Assembly: GCF_003987045.1 (NCBI RefSeq) | Contig: NZ_PIPZ01000002.1 | Span: forward strand, 372,001 to 436,000 | DNA from: Pseudidiomarina marina | Lineage (GTDB): Bacteria; Pseudomonadota; Gammaproteobacteria; Enterobacterales; Alteromonadaceae | Direction of reading: 5' to 3' | Length of the DNA stretch: 64,000 nt | Shown here: positions 55,358-64,000 of the stretch, one piece after another | How the letters are laid out: every line of letters begins with the position of its first letter | Position numbering within the stretch: position 1 is the first letter of the stretch | The notes under the pieces: model-generated | Told to the model about the DNA's origin: nothing | Database searches by the model: none | Seen by the model: only the letters and a program-made list of their open reading frames with translations | Translations under genes and position numbers: made by a program

Positions 55358-55969
55358 ATGAAACGTGGAATACAGTATTTACTCAAAGGTCTCACCATTC
55401 TACTCCCATTGGTGGTGACAATCGCACTGGTTCATTGGTTTTTAGTGACCATTGAGTCATGGTTGCGCCCTATTTGGGAAACAATTCTTGGCACCAAATA
55501 TTACTTCCCTGGTTTAGCGTTTTTAAGCTTCATTGTACTTGCCATTATCATTGGCTTTAGTGCTCGCTGGAACTTCATTAACAAGCTATGGGAGCTGCCG
55601 GGCAACATCATGCATCGTATGCCAGTTCTACGCAGTTTGTACGGCACCATTACTGATGTGTTTGATTTAATGTCAGGCAAAAGTTTTTCAGATGAGTCTG
55701 TTGTACTTGTCACACTGCCCGGTGCCGACGTGAAATTAATTGGCATCGTCACGAAAAAACCAGGACAAAAAGACGATCGACTTTCAGCTATGCTCGATGA
55801 AGACCACATCGCCGTATTCCTGCCAATGAGTTACAACGTCGGTGGTTATATGCTTATTGTGCCGCGCGAAAGCGTCGAAAAACTCGATATGTCACCCGCA
55901 GATGCCATGCAACTCACTATTAGCGGTGGGCTTGGTAAAAATCGACAATTTCCAGTAAACGAAGACTAG
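55358..55969 (+). CDS. DUF502 family membrane protein
   Basis: 203 residues with two membrane segments (about 7-30 and 48-68) and a soluble beta-rich C-domain. DUF502 landmarks: IPVLRSLYG-like MPVLRSLYGTITDVFDLMSG, VFLPMSYNVGGYMLIVPRES and MQLTISGGL. Function unknown. The next gene begins 10 bases after its stop. Confidence 0.88.
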   Translation: MKRGIQYLLKGLTILLPLVVTIALVHWFLVTIESWLRPIWETILGTKYYFPGLAFLSFIVLAIIIGFSARWNFINKLWELPGNIMHRMPVLRSLYGTITDVFDLMSGKSFSDESVVLVTLPGADVKLIGIVTKKPGQKDDRLSAMLDEDHIAVFLPMSYNVGGYMLIVPRESVEKLDMSPADAMQLTISGGLGKNRQFPVNED

Positions 55970-55979
55970 TGGAGTATAT

Positions 55980-56633
55980 ATGTCTTACCTTCCATGTGTA
56001 GAAATTGAACCTCAGAAGCCGGCCACGCATGCAATTATCTGGTTACATGGTCTCGGTGCCGATGGTAACGATTTTGCACCCTTAGTACCGCATTTAACAC
56101 CGCCGGTTGCGGTTCGATTTGTATTCCCGCATGCACCTCAAATACCAGTGACTATTAATGGCGGTATGCGTATGCCTGCTTGGTATGACATTCTGAGCAT
56201 GTCACTTGGGCGTGAAGTTGATGAGCAGCAGCTTCGTGATTCTGCAGCAGCAGTGCAGCAATTGATTGAGCGTGAAATTGAACGTGGTATTCCGGCCGAA
56301 AATATTTTATTGGCAGGTTTTTCTCAAGGCGGCGCGGTTGCCTATGAAGCAGCGCTAACTTATCCCAAACGCTTACGTGGTTTGCTAGCGCTCTCAACCT
56401 ATTTAGCGACGCATCAAAGTATTACACCGCATGCAGCGAACAATGATATCCCTATTTTGGTGCAGCATGGCTCGCAAGATCCTGTTGTACCTGAAGCACT
56501 CGGACAGCATGCCTATCAATGGTTAAAACAGCAGGGCTACAACGCCGAATATCAAAGCTTTGCAATGCAACATCAGGTATGTGGCGAGCAGGTGCAAGCC
56601 ATAAATACATGGTTGCAGAAGGTTCTCGCTTAG
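55980..56633 (+). CDS. carboxylesterase / acyl-protein-thioesterase-like hydrolase
   Basis: 217 residues, one alpha/beta hydrolase domain. WLHGLGADGNDFAP contains the oxyanion region, the nucleophile is in AGFSQGGAVAYEAAL, and the acid is in HGSQDPVVP. The His lies in AMQHQVCGEQ, where homologues commonly read GHxVC; the Gly is replaced here. Acts on short esters or lysophospholipids. The stop overlaps the convergent purK stop in TTAG. Confidence 0.9.
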   Translation: MSYLPCVEIEPQKPATHAIIWLHGLGADGNDFAPLVPHLTPPVAVRFVFPHAPQIPVTINGGMRMPAWYDILSMSLGREVDEQQLRDSAAAVQQLIEREIERGIPAENILLAGFSQGGAVAYEAALTYPKRLRGLLALSTYLATHQSITPHAANNDIPILVQHGSQDPVVPEALGQHAYQWLKQQGYNAEYQSFAMQHQVCGEQVQAINTWLQKVLA

Positions 56634-57718
56634 TCAGCGAGAACCTGAAGTTTTTCTGCCCATTGCGCTACCCACGTCATGGCCGTATCGCGATTCGCTG
56701 TGCGAATATTCACATGGCCAACCTTGCGGCCTGGGCGAGGTTCTTTGTTGTACCAATGGCAATCGGTATCAGCGTGATGCCATAAGCCGGCAGGAATTTG
56801 GTCAGCGCCAATCACGTTAATCATGAGGGTTGGTTCTAACCGCAATAAAGGTAGTGGCATCCCGGTTAGTGCGCGAATATGTAAGTCAAATTGGCTGCTA
56901 TTCGCGCCGGTCATTGTCCAATGCCCTGAGTTGTGTACTCGCGGTGCTATTTCGTTCACTAACAGTTGTGCATCATCGCCTTCGCCTACCACAAAAAACT
57001 CAATGGCTAAAACACCAACGTAATGCAGCGCATCCGTGAGCTTACGGAAACAGTCTTCAGCAACACTCTGTAGGCGCTCGTCGACAACATCAATGGCGCC
57101 GAGGCTATAACTTAATATACCGCGATCATGCACATTGGTAATTAGCGGATAGCAACAAATGCTGCCATCTTTACTGCGCGCTCCAACTAGCGATACTTCG
57201 CGGTGAAACGGAATCATATGCTCGGCAATACCGGGCGCTTGACCAGCCTGTTGCGCTAACTCGCTCGGGTTATCCACCATTCGGAAACGCCATTGGCCTT
57301 TACCATCATAACCACCACGAGCGGCTTTTAGCACCATCGGCTGTTCTGCTTTACTGAGAATTTTTTCAAGCTCATCCGCATTGTTATAAGTTTGCCACGG
57401 CGAGGTCGGTACACGGCAATCATCAAAGAGTTTCTTTTCAGCACGGCGGTCGGTAAGGCTTTTAATTCGCGCTGGGTCCATCAAAAACTTGTCGTGCGCA
57501 GCGGCAAGGATATCCGCCGGAATATCTTCGTGCTCCCAACTCACCAAATCAGCCCAAGCAATGGCGTCGGTTAGCGATAACTGCAAATCAATCTGAGCTG
57601 AAAGCGGTTTAACGGTGTTGCTGCGGGTACTAAATAGTAGACACTCGTGTCCATGACTAATAGCGCTTGCACCCAGCATCTGCCCTAATTGGCCATCACC
57701 GATAAACAGAATTTTCAT
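56630..57718 (-). CDS. purK: 5-(carboxyamino)imidazole ribonucleotide synthase
   Basis: 362 residues, ATP-grasp. [16 protein letters not shown] at the N-terminus, [15 protein letters not shown] for ATP binding, and [14 protein letters not shown] for Mg binding. It carboxylates AIR with bicarbonate and ATP in purine synthesis. The start overlaps the purE stop by four bases (ATGA), so the pair is translationally coupled. Confidence 0.96.
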   Translation of the reverse strand: MKILFIGDGQLGQMLGASAISHGHECLLFSTRSNTVKPLSAQIDLQLSLTDAIAWADLVSWEHEDIPADILAAAHDKFLMDPARIKSLTDRRAEKKLFDDCRVPTSPWQTYNNADELEKILSKAEQPMVLKAARGGYDGKGQWRFRMVDNPSELAQQAGQAPGIAEHMIPFHREVSLVGARSKDGSICCYPLITNVHDRGILSYSLGAIDVVDERLQSVAEDCFRKLTDALHYVGVLAIEFFVVGEGDDAQLLVNEIAPRVHNSGHWTMTGANSSQFDLHIRALTGMPLPLLRLEPTLMINVIGADQIPAGLWHHADTDCHWYNKEPRPGRKVGHVNIRTANRDTAMTWVAQWAEKLQVLAD

Positions 57719-58209
57719 GATTCAGGCAGCTCCAATTTCGGACCGTTCATCACCTTCTCGCGTTGTTGCTCGCGAAATGCATGCACACGTTGACGAACAT
57801 CGACATTAAATGAGCCGATAATTTGTGCCGCTAATAAGCCAGCATTCGCAGCGCCAGCGGGGCCAACTGCTAATGTGCCTACCGCGACGCCTTTTGGCAT
57901 TTGTACAATCGACAGCAAGCTATCTAAGCCCTTCAGTTGTTTGCTCGGCACCGGTACGCCCAATACTGGAATAGCAGTGAATGCCGCGAGCATGCCAGGC
58001 AAATGTGCTGCGCCGCCGGCGCCAGCGATGACCACAGGAACGCCATCTTGTTCGGCTTGTTCCATGGTGGTTTTCAATAAATCAGGGGTGCGGTGCGCAG
58101 ACACAACTTCAGCGCGCCATTCAACGCCGAGGTCTTTCAGCATTTGTGCTGCATGTTGCATGACGGGCCAGTCAGACTGCGAGCCCATTAAGATCAAGAC
58201 AGGTGCCAT
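57715..58209 (-). CDS. purE: N5-carboxyaminoimidazole ribonucleotide mutase
   Basis: 164 residues. [25 protein letters not shown] and [15 protein letters not shown] are the class I PurE signatures. It isomerises N5-CAIR to CAIR. First gene of the purEK operon. Confidence 0.96.
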   Translation of the reverse strand: MAPVLILMGSQSDWPVMQHAAQMLKDLGVEWRAEVVSAHRTPDLLKTTMEQAEQDGVPVVIAGAGGAAHLPGMLAAFTAIPVLGVPVPSKQLKGLDSLLSIVQMPKGVAVGTLAVGPAGAANAGLLAAQIIGSFNVDVRQRVHAFREQQREKVMNGPKLELPES

Positions 58210-58267
58210 GTGGTGCTCCGTTTTTCAAAGGAGCGAATTGTAGCTAGGACAAGCGATAGGTGCAAAT

Positions 58268-59278
58268 TTATTGCGCAATTCTCAAACGATTGCGGCCCTG
58301 ACTTTTGGCTTTATCCTTAGCGGCGTCGGCGCACTCAAGCCACTGGCCCCAATCTTGCCCCTTGCGCCATTCGGCAACACCAGCGCTGGCCGTGACTGTG
58401 GTCATCATACTTTTTATCGCAAATGGTTCGTGGCGCAGGCTATCAAGCATCTCGCCGGTTAGCTCAGCGGCTTGCTTTAGAGAAGTATTTGGGAAAATGA
58501 CAAGAAATTCGGCACCGCCGTAGCGCACCATGACATCGTTATTACGACAAATTCGAGCTAACCGAGCGGCTGTTTCCTTTAGCACAGCGTCGCCAAACAT
58601 ATAGCCAAACTTGTCATTGATATTCTTGAACGAATCCAGATCAAGCAGCATTGCACTTACGGGATGCTGATGACGTTTTGCGCGCTCGAGCTCAGCTTGC
58701 ATCATCTCGGATACATAGTCGCGACGATAAAAACCAGTTAACGGATCGGTTGCATACAGCTTGGAAAGATTGCGCTGCATATAACTCATCATAACCAAAA
58801 ATACGGCGCCGACGCCTATTAACACCAACATCGAAAGCGCTATTCGCCAGGCGTACTCAAACGGTAAAAACTGGTACATTACTGCTGCAAATAGTGCATA
58901 AATTAGCATGATGACAAGCACGAATATGGTGCGGTCAAACATAAAAAAGACCATAGCTAATACTGGGTACATCCAGTACACACCCATCATGCCGGATGAT
59001 TTCATCGAGACACTAACTAGCGTGCCCAACGCGCAGATAAATAGGAAGTTTATCCATTGCGGTGCGAGTTCATTTCGGTAAATAACGCCGGTGAGAATAA
59101 ACGCTAAGGCAACGCTCACTAATGCCCCAGATTCTAGCCAGCGTGAATCCGTGGCAAGTACCCCAGCTAACACCAGAATTACCAAGCCGACACCAAAATA
59201 GATAGTGCGCATGGCAACTAATCGAAATTGCTGCCACAAATTCAGTGATAATGCGGGAGTTGCTACCGTCGAGTTCAT
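58268..59278 (-). CDS. membrane GGDEF-domain protein with degenerate active site (GGAEF)
   Basis: 336 residues: about six membrane segments (residues 15-165) and a C-terminal GGDEF domain. DPLTGFYRRDYVSEMM and LLDLDSFKNINDKFGY are well conserved. The signature at residues 254-258 reads GGAEF, so the metal- and catalysis-related acidic residue is Ala256. The inhibitory site is intact (R245-N-N-D248, five residues before). This suggests a cyclic di-GMP-binding receptor without cyclase activity. A paralogue with a full motif lies just upstream in the same orientation. Confidence 0.92.
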   Translation of the reverse strand: MNSTVATPALSLNLWQQFRLVAMRTIYFGVGLVILVLAGVLATDSRWLESGALVSVALAFILTGVIYRNELAPQWINFLFICALGTLVSVSMKSSGMMGVYWMYPVLAMVFFMFDRTIFVLVIMLIYALFAAVMYQFLPFEYAWRIALSMLVLIGVGAVFLVMMSYMQRNLSKLYATDPLTGFYRRDYVSEMMQAELERAKRHQHPVSAMLLDLDSFKNINDKFGYMFGDAVLKETAARLARICRNNDVMVRYGGAEFLVIFPNTSLKQAAELTGEMLDSLRHEPFAIKSMMTTVTASAGVAEWRKGQDWGQWLECADAAKDKAKSQGRNRLRIAQ

Positions 59279-59294
59279 GAATATCCGTTCTCAA

Positions 59295-60308
59295 TTAAGC
59301 TGTTGGAGTGTAACTTTCTGCCTTGCAAACTTGATTGCGACCTTTGCGTTTTGCTTCAAGTAAAGCAGTATCTGCGGTATTTATCCATTCCGCCCATGTT
59401 TGTTCGGCTCGCAACTGGGCAACCCCAATGCTAATGGTCAAGTGAGCCTGTGCATCTTTACCGTCGAACGGCGTATTCGCAATGGCAAGTCGCAATTTTT
59501 CCGCAACTTTTACAGCCTCTTCGAGTTCAGTTTCTGGCATGACCACCAGAAACTCTTCACCACCAACGCGAAATAATTGATCATTAATGCGTAAGGTTGC
59601 TTTTAATCGTGCGGCAAGTTGCTTGAGCATCTGATCGCCGAATAGGTGCCCATGCTTGTCATTAAGCAGTTTAAAATGGTCGAGGTCGAGCATAATTAAA
59701 CTGGCGGGACGATGGTATCGGCGAAAATTATGAATCAACTGGCTAAGTACATTATTTAATCGATGACGATTTTGTAGACCGGTCAAAGTATCGGTGACAA
59801 CCAACTGATGTAGTAATTTTTGCATGCGCCCCAGCATCACCACAAAAACACTGCCGAGTACCAAAATAACCAGCAGCGATGCGGTGATACGCCAACCATC
59901 GCTAACCGGCATATAAAGTAACGCTGCCGCGCTCATCACTATGGTTACAACCGAGGCAAGCGCAATAGCAAAGCCATCGCGAAACATAAAGAAGCTAGCA
60001 ACGAGTAACGGATATGCCCAGTAAACACCGATGGCACCATTGGTGCGAATTGAAGCAAAACAAATGGAGGTTAGCAGCATCATGAATATGACTCGCCACA
60101 CGTCAGGAATACGTTTACTGCGATACCAATATGCAATGACAGCTAACACGATTGCCGCGGCCAACAGAACTGCTGCCTGAATGTAATGAACCAACCACAC
60201 TTGAACACCAGCTAATAGCAGCTGAGTAATTGCCCCCGCCCACACAATGTTGCGCGTGACTTTATTTCGAAAGCTTTGCAGCAGCGTATCTGCCGATTGA
60301 TTGGGCAT
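59295..60308 (-). CDS. membrane diguanylate cyclase (GGDEF)
   Basis: 337 residues, the same architecture as the next gene: about six membrane segments and a GGDEF domain. DTLTGLQNRHRL and MLDLDHFKLLNDKHGH are followed by GGEEF starting at residue 249, and the inhibitory site RIND lies five residues before it. Predicted active cyclase. It lies 16 bases upstream of the degenerate paralogue, likely in one operon; the pair probably arose by tandem duplication. Confidence 0.93.
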   Translation of the reverse strand: MPNQSADTLLQSFRNKVTRNIVWAGAITQLLLAGVQVWLVHYIQAAVLLAAAIVLAVIAYWYRSKRIPDVWRVIFMMLLTSICFASIRTNGAIGVYWAYPLLVASFFMFRDGFAIALASVVTIVMSAAALLYMPVSDGWRITASLLVILVLGSVFVVMLGRMQKLLHQLVVTDTLTGLQNRHRLNNVLSQLIHNFRRYHRPASLIMLDLDHFKLLNDKHGHLFGDQMLKQLAARLKATLRINDQLFRVGGEEFLVVMPETELEEAVKVAEKLRLAIANTPFDGKDAQAHLTISIGVAQLRAEQTWAEWINTADTALLEAKRKGRNQVCKAESYTPTA

Positions 60309-60432
60309 GGCCAGCGTCCTTCTGACTTACCAAATTGAATTGCATGTCTATGCTCAAAGTATCGCCAAGCATTAGGAATAGCAATAACTTTGCGGCATAA
60401 TTCATTTAAGTCAAATCAAAGGAGTTGTCATC

Positions 60433-60981
60433 ATGCTGATGAAAGCAGACCAAAGCATACTTGTCATTGTCGATGCGCAAGAAAAACTCGCGCCCGTCAT
60501 CCATCAGCGCGATCAACTCATCGCTCGCATGCGTTGGCTTGGTGAAATCGCCAATGAATTAGATATACCTGTTGTTGTTACCGAACAGTATCCCAAAGGC
60601 TTAGGCATTAGTGTCGATGATCTATCCGGCGTTATTGAGAATGCTCAAGTAATCGAGAAGATGCACTTTAGCGCCATGCAAGAACCCAACTTCGTCAACG
60701 CTATCGGCGAAATCAACCGCTCTCAAGTGATACTAATGGGAATGGAAACACACGTATGTATATTGCAAACGGCGCTTGATTTAATTGCCGACGATTATCA
60801 AGTATTTGTCGTTGAAGATGCGGTGGGTTCACGTCGCGATAGTGACAAACAAACCGCTTTAAAGCGCATGCGGCAAGAGGGTGTCGTGATAATTTCTTCG
60901 GAAATGGCGGCCTATGAATGGCTATATCGCTCAGGAACTGACCAGTTTCGTCACATCACGAAAAACTGGATTCGCGGCTAA
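60433..60981 (+). CDS. isochorismatase-family hydrolase (YcaC-like)
   Basis: 182 residues. VIVDAQEKLAPVI contains the catalytic Asp, VVVTEQYPKGLG follows, and the nucleophile Cys is in METHVCILQTALDL. These are the cysteine-hydrolase fold motifs. Substrate unknown; relatives cleave amides or nicotinamide-type substrates. AAAGGAG stands eight bases before the ATG. Confidence 0.9.
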   Translation: MLMKADQSILVIVDAQEKLAPVIHQRDQLIARMRWLGEIANELDIPVVVTEQYPKGLGISVDDLSGVIENAQVIEKMHFSAMQEPNFVNAIGEINRSQVILMGMETHVCILQTALDLIADDYQVFVVEDAVGSRRDSDKQTALKRMRQEGVVIISSEMAAYEWLYRSGTDQFRHITKNWIRG

Positions 60982-61010
60982 AGCCCTTATAAGCGTTAAT
61001 AAATCTTTAA

Positions 61011-61038
61011 TTGACAGGGGTTAGGATCAGCGTATACT
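61011..61038 (+). promoter_or_regulatory. sigma-70 promoter of the cold-shock gene
   Basis: TTGACA (61011-61016) and TATACT (61033-61038) with a 16-base spacer. Transcription should start near 61045, leaving a 5' leader of about 140 nt before the ATG at 61184. Long leaders of this sort carry cold-responsive structure in cspA genes. Confidence 0.85.
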
Positions 61039-61183
61039 GACGGTCGCTAGAAAAATTCGGCTGTCTAATTGTGGCCTGTTACGAAGTCAATTGCTGTACC
61101 TCGTTTTGTAAGTCCTCAAGTAATACACGTAATTTTTATTAGCAATACCCTAGATTTTCACATGCACTACGAGGAATCACAGC

Positions 61184-61390
61184 ATGTCTACAGTAACTGG
61201 TAAAGTAAAATTCTTTAACGAAGCTAAAGGTTTCGGTTTCATCGAGCAAGAGCAAGGCGCGGACGTATTCGTACACTTCTCTGCTATTCAATCAGACGGT
61301 TTCAAAACCTTAGCTGAAGGCCAAACTGTTCAGTTCACTATTGAACAAGGTCCTAAAGGCCCACAGGCTTCTAACGTAGTTCCTATGTAA
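61184..61390 (+). CDS. CspA-family cold-shock protein
   Basis: 68 residues, one OB-fold. RNA-binding motifs RNP1 (KGFGFIEQE) and RNP2 (VFVHFSAI) are intact. It binds single-stranded nucleic acid and melts RNA structure. Strong promoter, long leader, ribosome site GAGGAA and a good terminator make it a stand-alone, highly expressed unit. Which of the several csp paralogues of the organism it is cannot be told. Confidence 0.95.
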   Translation: MSTVTGKVKFFNEAKGFGFIEQEQGADVFVHFSAIQSDGFKTLAEGQTVQFTIEQGPKGPQASNVVPM

Positions 61391-61416
61391 TTACGTTTCT
61401 TCTAGCGAAGAATTCC

Positions 61417-61446
61417 AAAAAGCCGCTCACTTGAGCGGCTTTTTTT
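61417..61446. terminator. bidirectional terminator of csp
   Basis: AGCCGCTCA-CT-TGAGCGGCT, flanked by AAAA before and TTTTTT after. The stop codon of the convergent TPR lipoprotein (61427-61429) is part of the stem. Confidence 0.92.
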
Positions 61447-62623
61447 GTGCCTGTTCTTGATAGCTATACCAGCCAGTTTTGAAACGCGCTTTAGTAGCTG
61501 ACATTTTCGCTTCGCGCATTCCCTTCTCAAGAATGCGTCGCGCCTTGTGAGTTTCACCTTGTGCGACAAATACCTGGGCCTGTCCCCAATAGGCTTCGTG
61601 CACGTATGGTGCCTGTTCAGCTGCTTTGCGGTACATGGTCATGGCTATATCAAGCTGGTTTTGTGCAAACGCCGCATCACCTAAGGCTATCCAAGCGTAT
61701 GGATTCGCTTCGGGAATTGACTGAATACGTTGCTCAAGTTTCGCCACTAATTCGTGACGGTGCTGACGTTTAGCAAGGGCTTGGTAATTGTGCAGTACGT
61801 TGAGGTTGTCGGCATCTAAGCGCAAAGCGTAATTAAATAGTTGCTCTGCGGTGTTAGCGTCGTCTTTGCGCCCGTGCAAGAGCCCCAAAATATTCAGTAC
61901 TTCACTATCTTTCGGCGTGTATGTCAGAGCTTCGGTGGCATACGCATAAGCCTCATCCACCAAGCCATCAACCATCAATTCAGCCGCCCGATTACGGTAA
62001 TACAGTGCCAGAAACTCCGTTTCGCTAATCATCTCGGCATTCTGCGAAGCCAATGAAGGAAAGTAATCCACAACAACCCAAGCGCGCTTAAGAAGCGTTT
62101 TATTCTCGCCTTCTTTTGCTGGTTCAAGCGGTTTATACAATCGTGCGCGAACATGATCAGATACCAGAACAATATTGTTTTTGCGGTCAAAGACCGGTGC
62201 ATTGGTCACGCGCTGGAACTTAATTTCTACATCAACAAGATCAGCTAAACCTTTCGTAAGAATGGCTAATGCCATGCAATTACCAGCGCTCAGTGCAAAA
62301 GCTTCACTGGCAGTATACGTTTGTTCCTTATAATTGAAGCCGAAAGTTAAATCTTGAAGGTATACGCTAATGCGTTCGTGCTCAGGTAAATCACTGAGAC
62401 GATCATTGAAATCAAGTAAGAAATCTTGCTGTTGCGAAGCGGTTAGTGCAAACAATTGTTGTGCTGACACAACGGACTGTTGGGGCCTGAAGAGAGCGCT
62501 GTTTAGGCTCGGCATTTGAGCCTTCGCATGCGCCTCTGCCACACTATTCATTGACGATTGCCCGGCACAGCCGCTTATTGCAGCAAGTGATAATGCCATC
62601 ATGAGAATATTTGCTAGCTTCAT
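61427..62623 (-). CDS. lipoprotein with transglutaminase-like and TPR domains
   Basis: 398 residues from the ATG at 62623, which has GGAGG six bases ahead; a start at 62641 only delays the signal peptide. Lipobox ISGC gives Cys19. Residues about 75-160 resemble a transglutaminase-like domain with the Cys in SAGNCMALAIL and the His in LVSDHVRARL. Residues about 200-390 form TPR repeats (EVLNILGLLHGRKDDANTAE, AWIALGDAAFAQNQLDIA). Function unknown; similar proteins act in envelope assembly. Confidence 0.8.
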   Translation of the reverse strand: MKLANILMMALSLAAISGCAGQSSMNSVAEAHAKAQMPSLNSALFRPQQSVVSAQQLFALTASQQQDFLLDFNDRLSDLPEHERISVYLQDLTFGFNYKEQTYTASEAFALSAGNCMALAILTKGLADLVDVEIKFQRVTNAPVFDRKNNIVLVSDHVRARLYKPLEPAKEGENKTLLKRAWVVVDYFPSLASQNAEMISETEFLALYYRNRAAELMVDGLVDEAYAYATEALTYTPKDSEVLNILGLLHGRKDDANTAEQLFNYALRLDADNLNVLHNYQALAKRQHRHELVAKLEQRIQSIPEANPYAWIALGDAAFAQNQLDIAMTMYRKAAEQAPYVHEAYWGQAQVFVAQGETHKARRILEKGMREAKMSATKARFKTGWYSYQEQAQKKPLK

Positions 62624-62658
62624 AATTACCTCCGCTAGCAACTGGTTATCGTCAAGAG

Positions 62659-63498
62659 TTAGTTGGTTTCAGTGGGCGACTTTTTTGGTTGCTCTTTCTG
62701 TTGCTCTTTCTGACGACGTTCAGCTGCTTCCTGTTCCGCCTTAAGGAAGTCCATATCGTCTAAATCGACATCCGGTATTTCTTCACACACATTACCGCCA
62801 AGTTGATTCACTGCGCAACACAAATCGCTCACTTTTTGGTCTAATAAATGAACGTGATCGAGCATGCGGCCAATGGCCGTTGCAACAGGATCGGGATTAT
62901 CTGCAGAAATTGCATACGCATCGAAGCCATATTGTTTCGCAATTTCTTGACGTCGTTTGGTGACCTCAGACGTCTCCGCTGTTGCTGCACTTCGCGCCAC
63001 GCGCGCCGGAATTCCAACTACGGTTGCCTCGGCTGGTACATCTTTCACTACGACCGCATTCGAACCAATACGTGCATTCTCACCAATCTCAATTGGACCA
63101 AGAACCTTAGCTCCTGCACCAATAACCACGCCGTTTTTGAGTGTTGGATGACGTTTACCTTGATTCCAACTTGTTCCGCCGAGCGTGACGCCGTGGTAGA
63201 TGGTCACGTCATCGCCAATTTCGGCCGTTTCACCAATCACGACACCCATTCCGTGGTCAATGAAGAAACGCCGGCCAATTTTCGCGCCTGGATGAATTTC
63301 GACTCCCGTTAACCATCGCGAGATGGTGGAAACGAAACGCGCCAGCCAATACCAACGCCAGGTCCATAGCTTATGGCTAAAACGATGCCACCAAATAGCA
63401 TGAAGCCCTGGATATGTGGTGAGTACTTCAAAAGCATTACGCGCAGCCGGATCGCGGGCAAAAACACTTTGAATATCTTCTCGAACGCGTTTGAACAT
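62659..63498 (-). CDS. cysE: serine O-acetyltransferase
   Basis: 279 residues. Left-handed beta-helix with [31 protein letters not shown] and [18 protein letters not shown]. It makes O-acetylserine for cysteine synthesis. The shortened N-terminal domain is like the EpsC/Bacillus type rather than E. coli CysE. A charged C-terminal extension ([18 protein letters not shown]) goes beyond the usual length and could affect binding to cysteine synthase. Confidence 0.92.
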   Translation of the reverse strand: MFKRVREDIQSVFARDPAARNAFEVLTTYPGLHAIWWHRFSHKLWTWRWYWLARFVSTISRWLTGVEIHPGAKIGRRFFIDHGMGVVIGETAEIGDDVTIYHGVTLGGTSWNQGKRHPTLKNGVVIGAGAKVLGPIEIGENARIGSNAVVVKDVPAEATVVGIPARVARSAATAETSEVTKRRQEIAKQYGFDAYAISADNPDPVATAIGRMLDHVHLLDQKVSDLCCAVNQLGGNVCEEIPDVDLDDMDFLKAEQEAAERRQKEQQKEQPKKSPTETN

Positions 63499-63668
63499 GA
63501 AATGTAAAGCCTAATCAGTGTCATTAAGAACGTTATTATACCAAGATTTAAGGTTGGTTGCGTCAGTTCACTCAGTTTAAGCGGTTAAATGCTGACCGCT
63601 TCATTGACCCCTCTAGCAATAACTCGCTACTGTGGTGACTATAGCAAAAATAAAGCGAGGTAAATCAC

Positions 63669-64000
63669 ATGCGGAAATTATTAGCAGTATCTATAGCACT
63701 CGGCTTGGCTTCAACCGCCCATGCCGACACGCTTATTTACGCCGGTACACTCATTGACGGTACTCAAGCCAATCCGAAGTCAGAAATGACCGTGGTTATT
63801 GATGAAGGCACGATTAAGGCCATCGAGAAGGGCTTCAAACAGCCGCAAGACGGAGATGTGGTCATCGATCGCCGTGACGGCACGGTGATGCCTGGCTTTA
63901 TCGATATGCACACACACCTGACTTCACAGTTGGGTCCCGGTAGCTATATGAATAAATTTACCAAAGGGGCGCCAGACGTCACCTTAGATGCGGTAAATTA
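63669..64000 (+). CDS. amidohydrolase family protein (cut by right edge)
   Basis: The frame runs from an ATG at 63669 (GAGGT ten bases upstream) to the window edge, 110 codons. Signal peptide ends STAHADTL. Then comes the amidohydrolase beta-sandwich start (LIYAGTLIDGTQANPKSEM) and the first metal motif FIDMHTHL. A periplasmic metal-dependent hydrolase, perhaps a peptidase-like imidazolonepropionase relative; the rest lies beyond the window. Confidence 0.85.
   Translation, partial: MRKLLAVSIALGLASTAHADTLIYAGTLIDGTQANPKSEMTVVIDEGTIKAIEKGFKQPQDGDVVIDRRDGTVMPGFIDMHTHLTSQLGPGSYMNKFTKGAPDVTLDAVN

Overview
The window reads as chromosome of a marine-type gammaproteobacterium. Idiomarinaceae (Idiomarina, Pseudidiomarina or Aliidiomarina) fits best: there is an unusually dense set of exported S9 peptidases, and close matches to E. 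coli/Shewanella-type YqhA, YqaA, YbiT, YeeN, YdcO/BenE and SoFic. This placement is inference from remembered family sequences, not from a search. Gene density is high and most of the window is ordinary core chromosome.

Layout. 1-14.5 kb: a Fur-boxed TonB receptor (cut by the left edge), an NhaC-type antiporter, alanine racemase, YqhA, an S9 peptidase, an exported amidohydrolase, YqaA, a cyanide-insensitive-type bd oxidase with its tiny DUF2474 partner, a secreted M17 aminopeptidase and a beta-lactamase-fold serine hydrolase. 14.6-20.8 kb: an accessory island starting at an intact tRNA-Arg(CCG). It holds two Rhs C-terminal cassettes sharing a 290-bp core repeat, two candidate immunity genes, a class II Fic AMPylase, an unknown lipoprotein and two tRNA-like scars. 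20.8-25.6 kb: mostly orphan genes, including two small 'membrane protein + XRE regulator' modules, each behind its own palindromic operator; one continues into a DUF4097 lipoprotein. 25.6-42.7 kb: housekeeping and stress genes (2OG oxygenase, DUF2891, YbiT, phosphoribosyltransferase, BenE, S9D peptidase, glutathione peroxidase, GT2-GtrA fusion, MscL with a zinc ribbon, D-threonine-aldolase-like enzyme, ChrR cupin, an unusual Met-rich exported helix protein, a three-domain MliC/COG3650/META lipoprotein, dimeric dUTPase, PPTase, peroxiredoxin). 42.8-47.1 kb: a sulfur/redox group (TauE/SafE, YeiH, persulfide dioxygenase, RegA/RegB-like two-component pair). 47.2-64 kb: YeeN, two more S9 peptidases, three GGDEF proteins (one degenerate), GST, DUF502, esterase, purEK, isochorismatase-like hydrolase, a cold-shock gene with a clear promoter, a transglutaminase/TPR lipoprotein, cysE and an amidohydrolase cut by the right edge.

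How the parts work together. The exported or lipid-anchored peptidases (S9 x4, M17) fit a peptide-feeding lifestyle. The TauE/YeiH/persulfide dioxygenase/RegBA group looks like sulfide or persulfide handling under redox control. The island looks like a contact-dependent toxin locus that turned over by recombination near a tRNA; no integrase or transposase is visible. The strongest candidates for something undescribed are the paired XRE/membrane modules with promoter-embedded operators, the degenerate GGAEF protein that keeps its inhibitory site, and the Rhs/Fic island with tRNA scars. Many convergent neighbours share a TTAA/TTAG tetranucleotide that encodes a stop on both strands.
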